From Streptomyces pacificus (lineage in GTDB: Bacteria > Actinomycetota > Actinomycetes > Streptomycetales > Streptomycetaceae), in assembly GCF_011766325.1 (NCBI RefSeq), contig NZ_BLLG01000002.1, positions 434,001 through 498,000 on the forward strand: 64,000 bases of DNA, written 5' to 3'. The translations under genes were made by a program, and so were the position numbers. This document shows, in pieces, positions 35,859 to 52,705 of the stretch. Below the pieces are notes generated by a model that was not told where the DNA came from, searched no databases, and saw only the letters and a program-made list of their open reading frames with translations. The first letter of the stretch is position 1. Every line of letters begins with the position of its first letter.

Positions 35859-38800
35859 ATGCGATCCGAAGAACAACTGCTGGACTACCTGAAGCGCGTG
35901 ACCGCGGACCTGCACGACACCCGGGTGCGGCTCCAGGCGACGGAGGAGGCGTCCCGCGAGCCGGTCGCGATCGTCGGGATGGGCTGCCGCTACCCGGGCG
36001 GGGTGTTCTCGCCGGAGGATCTGTGGCGGCTGGTCGCCGAGGGACGCGATGTCATCGGCGATCTGCCCACCGACCGCTCCTGGAACCTGGACGCCCTCTA
36101 CGACCCCGATCCGGCGGCACCGGGTACCACGTACGCCCGCGGCGGCGGGTTCCTCGACACCGCCACCCACTTCGACGCGGGGTTCTTCGGCATCTCCCCC
36201 CGCGAGGCCGCCGCGATGGACCCGCAGCAGCGGCTGGTCCTGGAGACGGGGTGGGAGGCGCTGGAGCGCGCCGGCATCCCCCCGGCGTCTCTCGCCGGGA
36301 GCGACACCGGTGTCTACATCGGTACGGGCATGCAGGACCACATCATCCATCTGCAGAAGTCCCGGCAGGAGGCCGAGGGGTTCGTCGGCACCGGCAACGC
36401 CATCTCGGTGGTGTCCGGCCGGCTCGCCTACACCCTCGGGCTCGAAGGCCCCGCCGTCAGCGTGGACACGGCCTGCTCGTCCTCGCTGACGGCGCTGCAC
36501 CTCGCGGTCCAGGCACTGCGCGCGGGAGAGTGCTCGCTGGCGCTGGCGGGCGGGGCGACGGTCATCAACACCCCGGTGATGTTCGTCGAGTTCAGCCGTC
36601 AGCGCGGGCTGTCACCGGACGGCAGGTGCCGGTCCTTCGCGGCGGACGCGGACGGCACCGGCTGGTCGGAGGGCGTGGGTGTGCTGGCCCTCGAGCGGCT
36701 GTCGGACGCGCGGCGGCACGGGCGCCGGGTGCTCGCCGTCGTCCGCGGGTCGGCGGTCAACCAGGACGGCGCCTCCAACGGCCTGACGGCGCCGAACGGG
36801 CCCTCGCAGCAGCGGGTGATCCGGCGGGCGCTGACCGCGGCCGGGCTGTCCGCCGACGAGGTCGACGCGGTGGAGGCGCACGGGACGGGGACGCGGCTGG
36901 GTGATCCGATCGAGGCGCAGGCGCTGCTGGCGACGTACGGCCAGGGCCGGCCGGCCGAACGGCCGTTGTGGCTGGGGTCGCTGAAGTCGAACCTCGGGCA
37001 TGCGCAGGCCGCCGCCGGCGTCGCCGGTGTGATCAAGTCGGTGATGGCGCTGCGGCACGGCGTACTGCCGCGGACGCTGCACGTGGACGAGCCGACCCCG
37101 GAGGTGGACTGGTCGGCGGGTGGGGTGCGGTTGCTGACGGAGCGGCGGGACTGGCCCCGTACCGGCCGGCCGCGCCGGGCGGGCGTGTCCGCGTTCGGGA
37201 TCAGCGGCACCAACGCCCACCTCATCCTCGAGGAGGCACCGGACGAGGCCCCCGAGGACGGGACCGCACCGGCGCCGCGCCTGACGGGCATGCCGTGGGT
37301 GGTGTCCGGGCGGAGCAGGCAGGCGCTGCGGGCGCAGGCGGCCCGTCTGCGGGACTGGGCCGGGGACCACCCGGACGCGGCACCGGAGGAGGTGGGTCTT
37401 GCCCTGGCCGCGGGGCGGTCGGTGTTCGAGCACACGGCGGTGCTCACCGGCGACGGCCTCGACGGCATGCGGAGCGGCCTGGCGGCCCTGAGCGAGGACC
37501 GGCCGGCGCAGGGCGTCCGCCTGGAGACGCCGGCCGGGGGCGGCCTCGCCTTCGCGTTCACCGGGCAGGGGGCCCAGCGCCCTGGCATGGGGCGCGGCCT
37601 GTACGAGACCTTTCCCGGGTACGCTCAGGCGTTCGACGAGGCGTGCGCGGCACTGGACCCGCACCTGGGGCGCCCGCTGGCGTCGGTGGTCTTCGCCGAC
37701 GATCCCGCCCAGGCGGAGGCGCTGCGGACGACGGCGTACGCCCAGCCGGCCCTGTTCGCCGTGGAGACGGCGCTGTTCCGCCTGATGCAGTCGCTCGGCG
37801 TCCGTCCGGATCTGCTGATCGGGCACTCCGTGGGCGAACTGTCCGCCGCGCACGCGGCCGGGGTGCTCTCGCTTCCGGACGCGGCACGGCTGGTGGCGGC
37901 CCGTGGGCGGCTGATGCAGTCCGTACCCGAGGACGGCCGGATGCTCGCGGTCCAGGCGTCGGAGGACGAGCTGCTGCCCCGGGTCGCCGCGCTGTCGCAG
38001 GAGGTCGGCGCGGTGGCGGTGGCCGCGGTGAACGGGCCGGAGTCGGTGGTGGTGTCGGGCCGCACCGAGGCCGTGGGGATGCTGGAGGCGGAGTTCGCCC
38101 GGCGGGGCCGCCGCACCCGGTACCTCGACGTGAGCCACGCGTTCCACTCCCCGCTCATGGATCCGGTGCTCGGGGAGTTCGCCCGGATCGCCGCGTCGGT
38201 CGCCTTCCGGCCGGCGACGATCCCCGTCGTCTCCAACGTGACCGGGGGCCTGATCGGCGACGACCTGCTCGCGGACCCCGCGTACTGGGCGGACCACATC
38301 CGCGCCACGGTCCGGTTCGCCGACGGGGTGCGGGCGCTGGCCCGTGAGCAGGTGGACACCGTGCTCGAACTGGGCCCGGACGCCGCACTCACCGCGCTCG
38401 GCGGCGAGATCCTCGACCAGGACACCGCCGCCTTCGTGCCCACCCTCAGCCGCAAGCACGACGAGACGCCCGCGTTGTTGACGGCACTGGCCCGGCTGCA
38501 CGCCCGGGGCATCGCCGTCCGCTGGCCCGGGGCTGGCACCCCGTCCGATGCGTCGCCGGACCTGCCCACCTACGCCTTCCAGCGGGAGCGCCACTGGCTG
38601 GACGGCGTGGAGCGGACCGATGCGGCGGGCACGGGCCTGACCGCCACCGGTCATCCGCTGCTGTCGGCGCAGACCGCGCTGCCGGGCACGGACGGGGCCG
38701 TCCTCACCGGCAGCCTGTCGCTGCGGGAGCACCCCTGGCTCGCCGACCACGCCGTGCTGGGCGTGGTGCTGGTGCCGGGCGCGGGGCTGCTGGACATGGC

Positions 38801-41474
38801 CCTGACCGCCGCCGGGCACACGGACTGCACCCTGGTCGAGGAACTCACGCTGCAGAGCCCGCTTGTCCTGCCCGAACAGGGCGCCCGCTCCGTGCAGGTC
38901 CTGGTGGGCGCGGCCCAGGACTCGGGGCGGCGCACGGTCACGATTCACTCGCGTCCGCAGGACGGCGACCCGCACGCCGCGTGGACGTGCCACGCCACCG
39001 GGCTGCTCGCCACCGGTCCCCAGGAGGAGCCGGCCACCCCGCCGGAGGCCTGGCCTCCGGCCGGGGCCGTCCCCGTCCCGGTCGACGACCTCTACCACCG
39101 CATGGCCGAGGGCGGCGTCGACTACGGACCGTCGTTCCGGGGGCTGCGGGCCGCATGGCGGCTCGGCGAGGAGTTCTACGCCGACATCGGCCTTCCCCGG
39201 CTGTCCGGCACGGAGCGGTTCACGCTGCATCCCGCGCTACTCGACGCCGCCCTGCACTCCCTTGCCCTGCCCGGCGCGATCCTGCACACGGGCCAGGCGC
39301 ACCTGCCGTTCTCCTGGAGCGGGGTGCGGCTGCACGCCTCGGGCGCCGACGCGCTGCGCGTACGGGTCCGGGGGACGGGACCGGGCAGCGTCGGCCTGGA
39401 ACTGGCCGACGGCACGGGCCGGCCCGTCGCGACCGTCGGTGAACTCGCCCTGCGTCCGGTCAGCCAGGAGCAGTTGCAGGCCCCCGGCACCGATCCCACC
39501 GCGCTGTACACGGTGGAGTGGCCCGTGCGGGAGCTGCCCGCAGGCGCGGCCGGCTCCGCGCCGCGGACCTGGGCGCTGATCGCGGCCGACAGGACCGACG
39601 CGGCCGACAGGACCGACGGGGCAGACGGGGCAGACGAGTGCGCGATCGACGGCGTCGAACTGAGCCGCCACGCGAGTCTGCCGGCGCTCGCCGCCGCCCT
39701 CGACGCCACGGACGGGCCCGCGCCCGGAGCGGTCCTCGTCCCCTGCTTCCCCCGCCACTCCCCCGGCGGCGCGCCGGAAGGCTCCGCCGACCTCGCCGAG
39801 CGGGCGCACGCATACGCCGCGACCGTCCTCGGCCTCGTGCAGACCTGGGTGGGGGATGCGCGCTTCGCGGGCTCCCGGCTCCTCCTGCTCACCCGGGGAG
39901 CGGTCATGCCCGACGCCGGCCCTCCCCTCGGCGACGCCTGCGGCAGCCTCGCCTGGGGACTGGTGCGGACCGTGCAGAACGAGCATCCCGGGCGGGTCCT
40001 GGTGGCCGACCTCGACGACGATCCGGCGTCCTGGTCCGTGCTGCCCGGAGTGCTCGCCCACGAGGAACCCCAGGTGGCCGTGCGGCGCGGGGTCGCCCGC
40101 GTACCCCGCCTGGCCCCGGCCCGCGCCGCCGGGCGGCGGCCCGCCCCCTTCGACGGCGAGGGCACCGTGCTGGTCACCGGCGGCACGAGCGGACTGGGCA
40201 GCCTGCTGGCCCGGCATCTCGTCGCCGAGCACGGTGTGCGGCATCTGCTGCTGACCAGCCGGCGTGGCCCCAAGGCGCCCGGAGCGGCCGAACTCCGCGC
40301 CGAGCTGGAGCAGTCGGGGGCGCGGGTCACGGTCGCGGCGTGCGACGCCGCCGACTCCGCCGCCGTCGGGGAGCTGCTCGGCTCGCTGCCCGCCGGCCAT
40401 CCGCTCACCGCGGTGATCCACACGGCCGGCGTCCTGGACGACGGTCTCGTCGAGGATCTGACGCCGGAGCGGCTGAACACGGTACTGCGTCCGAAGGTCG
40501 ACGCGGCCGTCGTCCTGGACCGGCTGACCCGTCACCTGGATCTGACCGCCTTCGTGCTCTACTCCTCCGTCGGCGGCACCCTGGGCGGTCCGGGCCAGGG
40601 CAACTACGCCGCCGCGAACGCCTTCCTGGACGCGGTCGCCCAGCGCCGCCGCGCCGAGTCGCTCCCCGGGCTCTCGCTGGGCTGGGGGCTGTGGAGCGAC
40701 ACCACCGGCATGGCGGCCAGGATCGGCACCGCGCACGTCGGCCGCCTCAACCGCTCCGGACTCATCACGATGTCCCCCGCCGAGGGACTGGCACTGTTCG
40801 ACGCGGCGATCGGCGGGGAGTACGGGCCGGTGGTCCTGCCCGTCCGTCTGGACCTGCCCGCGCTCAGGGCCCGCGCCACCGCGGGAGCGTTGCCGCCGGT
40901 GCTCGCCGGCGTGGTCCGCACACCCGCCGGTCCGGCCCGCGCGGCGAGCAGCGTCCCGGTGTCCGGTACCGCGCTGCGGACGCGCATGTCGGAGCTGCCG
41001 GAGGACGAGCGGCGCCGGATGCTGCTGGACGTCGTCCGCGAGAACGTGGCGGCCGTGCTGGGCCACCACCGGGACGGGGCGGTCGACGACGAACAGCCCT
41101 TCAAGGACCTCGGGCTCGACTCCCTCACCGCGGTGGAGCTGCGCAACCGGCTCGCCTCCGCCACCGGTCTCACCCTCCCGGCCACCCTGCCGTTCGATCT
41201 GCCCTCGCCGTCGGCGCTCGCCCGCCATCTGCTCGCCCGCCTGGAGTCGCAGCAGGGCAGGTCCCCGCTGGCCGAGGCCGTCGACCACCTCACAGCCCTG
41301 CTCACCACCTCTGACGTGGAGGACGCGGAACACGGCCGGGCCACCGCCCGGCTGCGCTCCCTGCTGTGGCGGCTCGACGACGGCAGGGAGCAGAGCACGG
41401 TGGACGCCGCGGACCAGGCGGAGCCGGACGAGGACGTCTTCGCGCTCGCCGACCGGGAGCTGGGCCTGGCGTGA
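35859..41474 (+). CDS. Type I PKS, one module: KS-AT(malonyl)-DH-KR-ACP
   Basis: A 1871-residue module. Docking helix; KS (~30-450; Cys206; AHGTGT; NLGHAQ); AT (~560-850; GHSVGE Ser657; HAFH at 760-763, the malonyl-CoA signature); DH (~930-1210; [10 protein letters not shown] with His964; Asp1129 in [10 protein letters not shown]); KR (~1433-1620; [12 protein letters not shown]-type; Tyr1583 in NYAAAN); ACP Ser1755 (GLDSL). No ER. All catalytic residues I can check are intact, so the module should leave an alpha,beta double bond, probably trans as is usual after a B-type KR. An acidic region and a docking helix ending ADRELGLA close the protein. ATG 35859 is used; its ribosome binding site is unusually close. 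Confidence 0.94.
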   Translation: MRSEEQLLDYLKRVTADLHDTRVRLQATEEASREPVAIVGMGCRYPGGVFSPEDLWRLVAEGRDVIGDLPTDRSWNLDALYDPDPAAPGTTYARGGGFLDTATHFDAGFFGISPREAAAMDPQQRLVLETGWEALERAGIPPASLAGSDTGVYIGTGMQDHIIHLQKSRQEAEGFVGTGNAISVVSGRLAYTLGLEGPAVSVDTACSSSLTALHLAVQALRAGECSLALAGGATVINTPVMFVEFSRQRGLSPDGRCRSFAADADGTGWSEGVGVLALERLSDARRHGRRVLAVVRGSAVNQDGASNGLTAPNGPSQQRVIRRALTAAGLSADEVDAVEAHGTGTRLGDPIEAQALLATYGQGRPAERPLWLGSLKSNLGHAQAAAGVAGVIKSVMALRHGVLPRTLHVDEPTPEVDWSAGGVRLLTERRDWPRTGRPRRAGVSAFGISGTNAHLILEEAPDEAPEDGTAPAPRLTGMPWVVSGRSRQALRAQAARLRDWAGDHPDAAPEEVGLALAAGRSVFEHTAVLTGDGLDGMRSGLAALSEDRPAQGVRLETPAGGGLAFAFTGQGAQRPGMGRGLYETFPGYAQAFDEACAALDPHLGRPLASVVFADDPAQAEALRTTAYAQPALFAVETALFRLMQSLGVRPDLLIGHSVGELSAAHAAGVLSLPDAARLVAARGRLMQSVPEDGRMLAVQASEDELLPRVAALSQEVGAVAVAAVNGPESVVVSGRTEAVGMLEAEFARRGRRTRYLDVSHAFHSPLMDPVLGEFARIAASVAFRPATIPVVSNVTGGLIGDDLLADPAYWADHIRATVRFADGVRALAREQVDTVLELGPDAALTALGGEILDQDTAAFVPTLSRKHDETPALLTALARLHARGIAVRWPGAGTPSDASPDLPTYAFQRERHWLDGVERTDAAGTGLTATGHPLLSAQTALPGTDGAVLTGSLSLREHPWLADHAVLGVVLVPGAGLLDMALTAAGHTDCTLVEELTLQSPLVLPEQGARSVQVLVGAAQDSGRRTVTIHSRPQDGDPHAAWTCHATGLLATGPQEEPATPPEAWPPAGAVPVPVDDLYHRMAEGGVDYGPSFRGLRAAWRLGEEFYADIGLPRLSGTERFTLHPALLDAALHSLALPGAILHTGQAHLPFSWSGVRLHASGADALRVRVRGTGPGSVGLELADGTGRPVATVGELALRPVSQEQLQAPGTDPTALYTVEWPVRELPAGAAGSAPRTWALIAADRTDAADRTDGADGADECAIDGVELSRHASLPALAAALDATDGPAPGAVLVPCFPRHSPGGAPEGSADLAERAHAYAATVLGLVQTWVGDARFAGSRLLLLTRGAVMPDAGPPLGDACGSLAWGLVRTVQNEHPGRVLVADLDDDPASWSVLPGVLAHEEPQVAVRRGVARVPRLAPARAAGRRPAPFDGEGTVLVTGGTSGLGSLLARHLVAEHGVRHLLLTSRRGPKAPGAAELRAELEQSGARVTVAACDAADSAAVGELLGSLPAGHPLTAVIHTAGVLDDGLVEDLTPERLNTVLRPKVDAAVVLDRLTRHLDLTAFVLYSSVGGTLGGPGQGNYAAANAFLDAVAQRRRAESLPGLSLGWGLWSDTTGMAARIGTAHVGRLNRSGLITMSPAEGLALFDAAIGGEYGPVVLPVRLDLPALRARATAGALPPVLAGVVRTPAGPARAASSVPVSGTALRTRMSELPEDERRRMLLDVVRENVAAVLGHHRDGAVDDEQPFKDLGLDSLTAVELRNRLASATGLTLPATLPFDLPSPSALARHLLARLESQQGRSPLAEAVDHLTALLTTSDVEDAEHGRATARLRSLLWRLDDGREQSTVDAADQAEPDEDVFALADRELGLA
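36885..37190 (+). repeat. Near-identical KS segment, copy 2
   Basis: Partner of 31871-32176. The copies differ at only about seven positions, clustered near GCCGGTGTGATCAAGTCG. Confidence 0.85.
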
Positions 41475-41586
41475 GCCAGGCCCGGCGCCCGAGAGCCCCG
41501 CCCTCCGGCCTCCCGACGACCACATATGGAGCCCACGGACCCGCGTCCGGCCCCAGCTCCAGGCGGCCGCCTCCCACCGACCACAC

Positions 41587-46521
<4,935 letters not shown>

Positions 46522-46585
46522 CGCTCCGCCTCCCGGCCCGACATCCGTGTGTCCCGAACAGGCACCGCCACGAAAGGCTTCTCCC

Positions 46586-49500
46586 GTGCCCCAAGAAAAG
46601 AGCACGTCCGCCGACGGACGGATGCGGCATTTCCTGACCGAGCTGACCGCGGAGCTGCGCCAGGCCAAGAAGCGGATCAGCGCGTACGAGGCCGGGGAGA
46701 ACGAGCCGGTCGCCATCGTCGGGATGGGCTGCCGGCTGCCCGGCGGCGCACGCAACCCGGCCGAGCTGTGGGAACTGGTCGCCGACGGCACGGACGCCAT
46801 CGGCGCGTTTCCCACCGACCGCGGCTGGGACACCGAGCGGCTCCACGACCCGCTGGGCGAACAGCCCGGCACCACCCGGGTCCTGGAGGGCGGCTTCGTG
46901 TACGACGCGGGCGCCTTCGACGCGGGGTTCTTCGGCATCTCACCGCGTGAGGCGGTCGGCATGGACCCGCAGCAGCGGCTCCTGCTGGAAACGACCTGGG
47001 AGGCGCTCGAGGACGCCGGGATCCTCCCCGCCGGCCTCCGCGGCAGCCGCACCTCGGTGCACATCGGCGCCGGCACGCAGGGCTACGGCTGGAACATGTA
47101 CGCCGGCGACCGGGGCACCGGCGGCGGGGACCACAGCATCATCGGCGTCACCACCTCCCTCGTCTCCGGGCGCGTCGCCTACACGCTCGGCCTGGAGGGG
47201 GCGGCGCTGACCATCGACACGGCCTGCTCGTCCTCGCTGGTGGCGCTGCACCTCGCCTGCCAGTCGCTGCGCCGTGGCGAGTGCGATCTGTCGCTGGCCG
47301 GCGGGGTGACGGTGATGGCGGCGCCCAGTGTGTTCGTCGAGTTCACCAAGCAGGGCGGCCTGGCCGCCGACGGCCGGTGCAAGTCCTTCTCCGACGACGC
47401 CGACGGCACCGGCTGGGCCGAGGGCTCCGGCGTCCTGGTCCTGGAGCGGCTCTCCGACGCCCGCCGCAACGGCCACCGGGTCCTGGCCGTGATCCGCGGT
47501 TCCGCGGTCAACCAGGACGGTGCGTCCAACGGCCTGACCGCCCCGAACGGCCCGTCCCAGCAGCGCGTCATCCTCGACGCCCTGACCGACGCGCGACTGG
47601 CGCCGGTGGACATCGACGCCGTGGAGGCGCACGGCACCGGCACGACACTCGGCGACCCGATCGAGGCCCAGGCCCTCCTGGCGACCTACGGCCGGGACCG
47701 GGATCCCGCCACGCCCCTCTGGCTGGGCTCGCTGAAGTCGAACATCGGGCACAGCCAGTCCGCTTCCGGCGTGCTGGGCGTCATCAAGACGGTGCAGGCC
47801 ATGCGGCACACCACCCTGCCGCCGACCCTGCACGCGGCGACCCCGACCACGGCGGTGGACTGGAGCGCGGGAGCCGTCCGGCTGCTGAGCGAATCCCGTC
47901 CGTGGCACAGCGGGGGGCGCCCGCGCCGGGCCGGGGTCTCCTCCTTCGGGATCAGCGGCACCAACGCACACATCATCCTCGAAGAAGCCGAAGCCGAAGC
48001 CGAGCCCGAGGCGCACGAGGCAGCCCCGGCGGGCCCGGTCCCCCTGCTGCTCTCCGGCCGCTCGGAGCAGGCGGTGCGGGACCAGGCGGAGGCGCTGCGC
48101 ACCCATCTGCTGCGCCGCCCCGCCGACGAACCGGGCGAGGTGGCCTGGTCGTTGGCCACCACGCGGACCGCGTTCGCACACCGCGCCGTCGTCGTCGGGG
48201 AGACCCGGGAAGCCCTGCTCGACGCGCTTCCGTCCGTGGCCCCGGTGCTCTCGGGCGCCGGGCGGGTGGCGGGCCTCTTCTCCGGTCAAGGTGCGCAGCG
48301 GCCGGGCATGGGGCGTGAACTTGCGGGTCGTTTCCCGGTGTTCGCCGCGGTGCTGGACGAGGTGTGCGCGGTGGCCGATCCGCTGCTGGGGCGCTCGCTG
48401 CGGGAGGTGATGTGGTCTCAGCCCGCGGAGGTGCTGGAGCGCACGGAGTTCGCGCAGCCCGCGCTGTTCGCGTTCGAGACGGCGATGGCCCGGCTGTGGC
48501 AGTCCTGGGGCGTGGAGTTCTCCGTGCTGGCGGGGCACTCGGTCGGTGAGATCGCCGCGGCGTGCGTGGCCGGGGTCCTGTCGCTGCCGGACGCGGCGCG
48601 GATGGCGGTGGCGCGGGGCCGGCTGATGCAGGCACTGCCAAAGGGCGGCGCCATGGTCGCGATCGCCGCGAGCGAGGACGAGGTGGAACTCCTCACCTCC
48701 GGTGAGCCCGGGGCCGCGATCGCCGCGGTCAACGGCCCGGAGGCGGTCGTGGTCTCCGGTGCCGAGGAAGCCGTCCTGCGGATCGCGGACCACTGGCGTG
48801 AACAGGGCCGCCGCACCACCCGGCTGCGGGTCGGCCACGCCTTCCACTCACCGCTCATGGACCCGGTGCTCGACGGCTTCGCGACCGTCCTCGGCGAACT
48901 GGCCTTCCACGAGCCGGCCCTCCCCGTCAGCCCGTCGGCCGACAGCGCACACCCCTTCGCGTCCGCCGCCTACTGGCTCGACCACGCCCGCCACGCCGTC
49001 CGCTTCGCCGACGCGATCCAGGCGATGCCCGCCGTCGACCTCTTTCTGGAACTCGGCCCGGACGCCGCGCTGACGCCGCTGCTGGGCGCGGACCGACCCG
49101 CGCTGGCCACCGCCCGCCGGAACACACCCGAGGTGCTCACCCTCCTCCGGGCGGCGGGCACGGCGCACACCCACGGGGTGGCGTTGGACTGGCCGTCCCT
49201 GCTGGGCGGCGGACGGCGGGTGCCGCTGCCCACGTACCCCTTCCAGCGGGGGACGTACTGGCTCGGCGGCACGGCCGTCCCCACCGCCCGGGACGGCGCC
49301 CCTCCGGCGGCCCGCAGCAGCCGGGAAGAGCAGTTCTGGACGGCCGTCGAGCAGGAGGACGAGCAGAGCCTCACCGGCCTGGGCGCACCGGCCGAACTCG
49401 GCCCGGCGCTCCCGGCGCTGGCCCGCTGGCACCGCCTGGCGCGGTGGCAGAGCACGCTCGACTCGTGGCGCTACCGGGTCGTCTGGCAACCGGTGGCCGA

Positions 49501-52027
49501 GCCCCGGTCGGTCGCACAGGTTCCGGGGACCTGGCTGGTGGTGGCGCAGTCGGGCGACGACAGCGAGGAGACCGCCGCGGCGCTGCGCGTCCTGACGCGG
49601 ATCCTCGCCGACACGGTGCTGGTGGAGACCGGGACCGACCGCGAGGAGGCGAAGGCCGCCCTGGTCGACGCCCTCGCCGGGGCGCCCATGCTGGCCGGGG
49701 TCGTCGGTCTGACCCCGCATCCGGACGCGCTGCTGACCCTCCTGCAGGCACTCGGCGACGCGGAAACCGGCGCCCGCCTGTGGTGCCTGACCCAGGGCGG
49801 GGTGGCCACGAGCGACGGCGAAGCGCCGCGCAGCGCCCACGCGGGGGCGTGCTGGGGACTCGGCCTGGTCGCCGCCCTCGAACATCCCGACCGCTGGGGT
49901 GGTCTGCTCGACCTGCCGGCCCGGCTCGGGGAGCGCGCCGCCGGCCGCCTCGCCGGCATCCTCGCGGGCGACGTGCGGGAGGACCAGGTGGCGCTGCGGG
50001 ACAGCGGCGTGCTGCTGCGCCGGCTGGTGCCGGCCCCCGCCCTGCCCGCCGCCCGTGCCTGGAACCCGTCCGGCACGGTGCTGATCACCGGTGGTACGGG
50101 ATCGCTCGGGGCACACGTGGCCCGCTGGCTCGCCGAGCGCGCAACGTGCTCCTTCGTCCTGCTCTCCCGCAGCGGGCCCGGCGCGCCCGGGTCCGCCGAA
50201 CTCGTCGAGGAGTTGGAGAAGGCCGGCTCCCGGGTCCGCGTCGTGGCGGCCGATGTCGCCGACCACGCGCGGATGTCCTTGCTGGCGGCCGAACTCGCGG
50301 CCGGCGGCGAACCGGTGCGCGCGGTCTTCCACGCCGCGGGCGTCGGCCAGAACACCGCGCTGATGGACATGGGCCTCGAGGAGTTCCGGACCGTCTACTC
50401 CGCCAAGATCACCGGCGCGACCGTGCTCGACGAGGTGTTCGGCGACGCGGAGACCGAACTGTTCGTCCTCTTCTCGTCCGTCTCCGGGGTGTGGGGCAGC
50501 GGCCGCCACGCCGGGTACGCGGCGGGCAACGCCTACCTCGACGCCCTCGCCCGGATGCGCCGCGCCCGCGGGCTGGCCGCGACGTCCGTCGCATGGGGCG
50601 TGTGGGCGGACTCCCGCATGGTCACCCCCGAGGCCGAACAGCAGTACCGGCGGCGCGGGTTGATACCGATGCCCGCATCCGGTGCGCTCGCCTCGCTGGA
50701 ACGGGTTCTGGACGCCGACGAGCCCACGGCGGTCGTGGCCGACATGGACTGGGACCTGTTCATGACGGGCTACGGCGCGGCGCGCCGGCGCCCGTTGCTG
50801 GAGGAGCTTCCGCAGGTGCGGGCGCGGCGTCCGCAGGAGGCGGGCGCCACCGCCGCGGACCGGGGCGACCTGCGGGGCAGGCTCGCCGGACTGCCGCCGG
50901 CCGAGCGGGGGCCGGTCCTGGACGACCTGGTGCGCGCCACGCTCACCGAGGTGCTCGGCCACACCGACCCGTCCGCGATCGCGCAGGACCAGCCCCTGGT
51001 GGAACTCGGCTTCGACTCGCTCTCCGCCGTGCAGGTGCGCAACAGGCTGGGCCTCGCCACCGGGCTCTCGCTGCCCGCGATGCTGGTCTTCGACCACCCC
51101 ACGGTGGCCGCCGTACGCGACTTCCTGGCTGCCGGGCTCGACGGCGCGGACCGGACGGCACGGGCAGCGGACGGGGAACACGGGGATCCTGCCTCCGGGG
51201 CCGACGAGTCCTTCGCCGCCGTCTACCGCAAGGTCGCGCTGCGGGGCCGGACGGAGGAGGTCGAAGACCTCCTGGGCAGTGCGTCCGGCCTGCGTGCGCG
51301 CTTCTCCGACGCCGCCGGGGCACCGGGCGGCACGCGCTTCGTGCGGCTCGCCGCCGGCGGCCGGGGGCCCGCGGTCATCAGCTTCCCGCCCTTCGCGCCG
51401 GTGGAGCAGACCCTGCAGTTCGTCCGCCTGGCGAGCTTCTTCCGCGACCGGCGGGATCTGAGCATGGTGGCCGTGCCGGGCTTCCTGAAAGGCGAACCGC
51501 TGGCCGCGAGCGTCGAGGTGCTCATCGACGTCCTGGCCGAGTCGGCGAGGCAGTGCGCGGCCGGCTCGCCCTTCGCGCTGCTGGGGTACTCCTCGAGCGG
51601 CTGGCTCGCGCACTGCGTCGCGGCCCGTATGGAAGCGCTCGGCACACCGGCCCGGGGGCTGGTGCTGCTCGACACGTATCTCCCCGACGGCATGTCGGTG
51701 GCGCTGCGCCAGGCGATGACGTACGAGGTGAACGAGCGGCGCTCGCGGTTCACCAAGCTGAACTTCACGACGATCACCGCGCTGGGCACCTACCGCAGGA
51801 TGTTCCGCGGCTGGCGTCCGCAGCCGGTCTCCACACCGACGCTGTTCGTCCGGCCCGAGGAGTGCATCCCCGGCGACCCCGGGCTCCCGCCGCTCACCGG
51901 GGAGTGGCGTACGCACTGGCCGCTGCCGCACACCGACGCGACGGTGCCGGGCGACCACTGCACGATCGTGGCGGCGAACGCGGACGCCACCGCGGCCGTG
52001 GTCCACGACTGGCTGGACGCCCTCTGA
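46586..52027 (+). CDS. Terminal type I PKS module: KS-AT(malonyl)-KR(A-type)-ACP-TE
   Basis: A 1813-residue final module. KS (~38-460; Cys214); AT (~560-850; GHSVGE Ser652; HAFH from 751, malonyl); KR (~1160-1350; no [13 protein letters not shown] and Trp in GVWGSG, A-type; Tyr1311); ACP Ser1478 (GFDSL); TE (~1560-1813), resembling macrolactone-forming PKS thioesterases, with acid in LLDTYLP and His in PGDHCTI. The TE elbow reads GYSSSG where GYSSGG or GHSAG is usual, so Ser1669 is the probable nucleophile with Ser at +2. It would release the chain as a lactone or acid. GTG 46586 follows GAAAGG; a longer GTG start at 46547 is less likely. Confidence 0.94.
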   Translation: MPQEKSTSADGRMRHFLTELTAELRQAKKRISAYEAGENEPVAIVGMGCRLPGGARNPAELWELVADGTDAIGAFPTDRGWDTERLHDPLGEQPGTTRVLEGGFVYDAGAFDAGFFGISPREAVGMDPQQRLLLETTWEALEDAGILPAGLRGSRTSVHIGAGTQGYGWNMYAGDRGTGGGDHSIIGVTTSLVSGRVAYTLGLEGAALTIDTACSSSLVALHLACQSLRRGECDLSLAGGVTVMAAPSVFVEFTKQGGLAADGRCKSFSDDADGTGWAEGSGVLVLERLSDARRNGHRVLAVIRGSAVNQDGASNGLTAPNGPSQQRVILDALTDARLAPVDIDAVEAHGTGTTLGDPIEAQALLATYGRDRDPATPLWLGSLKSNIGHSQSASGVLGVIKTVQAMRHTTLPPTLHAATPTTAVDWSAGAVRLLSESRPWHSGGRPRRAGVSSFGISGTNAHIILEEAEAEAEPEAHEAAPAGPVPLLLSGRSEQAVRDQAEALRTHLLRRPADEPGEVAWSLATTRTAFAHRAVVVGETREALLDALPSVAPVLSGAGRVAGLFSGQGAQRPGMGRELAGRFPVFAAVLDEVCAVADPLLGRSLREVMWSQPAEVLERTEFAQPALFAFETAMARLWQSWGVEFSVLAGHSVGEIAAACVAGVLSLPDAARMAVARGRLMQALPKGGAMVAIAASEDEVELLTSGEPGAAIAAVNGPEAVVVSGAEEAVLRIADHWREQGRRTTRLRVGHAFHSPLMDPVLDGFATVLGELAFHEPALPVSPSADSAHPFASAAYWLDHARHAVRFADAIQAMPAVDLFLELGPDAALTPLLGADRPALATARRNTPEVLTLLRAAGTAHTHGVALDWPSLLGGGRRVPLPTYPFQRGTYWLGGTAVPTARDGAPPAARSSREEQFWTAVEQEDEQSLTGLGAPAELGPALPALARWHRLARWQSTLDSWRYRVVWQPVAEPRSVAQVPGTWLVVAQSGDDSEETAAALRVLTRILADTVLVETGTDREEAKAALVDALAGAPMLAGVVGLTPHPDALLTLLQALGDAETGARLWCLTQGGVATSDGEAPRSAHAGACWGLGLVAALEHPDRWGGLLDLPARLGERAAGRLAGILAGDVREDQVALRDSGVLLRRLVPAPALPAARAWNPSGTVLITGGTGSLGAHVARWLAERATCSFVLLSRSGPGAPGSAELVEELEKAGSRVRVVAADVADHARMSLLAAELAAGGEPVRAVFHAAGVGQNTALMDMGLEEFRTVYSAKITGATVLDEVFGDAETELFVLFSSVSGVWGSGRHAGYAAGNAYLDALARMRRARGLAATSVAWGVWADSRMVTPEAEQQYRRRGLIPMPASGALASLERVLDADEPTAVVADMDWDLFMTGYGAARRRPLLEELPQVRARRPQEAGATAADRGDLRGRLAGLPPAERGPVLDDLVRATLTEVLGHTDPSAIAQDQPLVELGFDSLSAVQVRNRLGLATGLSLPAMLVFDHPTVAAVRDFLAAGLDGADRTARAADGEHGDPASGADESFAAVYRKVALRGRTEEVEDLLGSASGLRARFSDAAGAPGGTRFVRLAAGGRGPAVISFPPFAPVEQTLQFVRLASFFRDRRDLSMVAVPGFLKGEPLAASVEVLIDVLAESARQCAAGSPFALLGYSSSGWLAHCVAARMEALGTPARGLVLLDTYLPDGMSVALRQAMTYEVNERRSRFTKLNFTTITALGTYRRMFRGWRPQPVSTPTLFVRPEECIPGDPGLPPLTGEWRTHWPLPHTDATVPGDHCTIVAANADATAAVVHDWLDAL

Positions 52028-52221
52028 CCGGCACTGTGCTCCGGTCCGGCCCCGGCGTCCCGGCGTCTCCGGCGTCCCCGTGTCGGCGACGGGGCAGGGC
52101 GGCTTCCCCGTCGGCGCACTGATCCACCGCGGCAGCGCGGCGCCGCCACCCGGGAGTTGCCGCAGACGAAAGCAAGGCCCGAGGGGGCGCGCGAACGGTG
52201 CGGGAACTCCCGGCCGGGCCA

Positions 52222-52253
52222 GGGCGCCGGGGGCCGCGCGGCCCCGGGCGCCC
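52222..52253 (+). terminator. Large hairpin between terminal PKS and ferredoxin genes
   Basis: Two 14-base arms (GGGCGCCGGGGGCC and GGCCCCGGGCGCCC) pair at 13 of 14 positions around a GCGC loop. It lies 195 bases after the PKS stop and 27 bases before the ferredoxin ATG, so it may end the PKS transcript or reduce read-through into the ferredoxin gene. Confidence 0.6.
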
Positions 52254-52279
52254 GCGTACCTGACGAGAAGGAGACAGAG

Positions 52280-52510
52280 ATGGCGATTGCGCGTGTGCAC
52301 CTCGACGCATCGAAGTGCGTCACCTCGGGGCAGTGCGTCCTGACCGCCCCCGAGGTGTTCGACCAGCGGGAGGAGGACGGTGTCGGCATGGTGCTGACCG
52401 ACACGCCCGCCCCGGAGCTGCTCGACCGGGTGCGGGAGGCCGCGGCCGGCTGTCCCGCGGCGGCCATCCGGCTGCTGCACCAGCCCTCCGCACGGGTGGC
52501 CGGCGGCTGA
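52280..52510 (+). CDS. 3Fe-4S ferredoxin for a cytochrome P450
   Basis: A 76-residue small ferredoxin. Cysteines in KCVTSGQCVLTAPEVFD and AAGCPAAAI give the Cys pattern of the 3Fe-4S electron donors common beside Streptomyces P450 genes; the fourth Cys is missing, as in that group. It probably supplies electrons to the P450 encoded 1.2 kb downstream. ATG 52280 follows AAGGAGA at six bases. Confidence 0.93.
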   Translation: MAIARVHLDASKCVTSGQCVLTAPEVFDQREEDGVGMVLTDTPAPELLDRVREAAAGCPAAAIRLLHQPSARVAGG

Positions 52511-52514
52511 TTGA

Positions 52515-52530
52515 GGGGGCTTAGGGGGTG
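52515..52530 (+). promoter_or_regulatory. G-run motif, site B (phosphotransferase gene)
   Basis: GGGGG-CTTA-GGGGG-TG begins five bases after the ferredoxin stop and 191 bases before the phosphotransferase start. It matches sites A and C with a spacer one base shorter. Confidence 0.5.
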
Positions 52531-52705
52531 TCGGGCAGCGCGGCGGACAGGCACGTTTGTCGAGGTGGCCTCGCCGCGATGCCCACGTGACGGCACCGCA
52601 CCGCTGCGGGAGGCGGCGGACGGCCGCGCGCGGATTCCCGAACCATCCGCTTCGTGGCCCGGGTTCCGATTTCCGACCGACATACTCACTCACCGAGCAC
52701 GGAGC

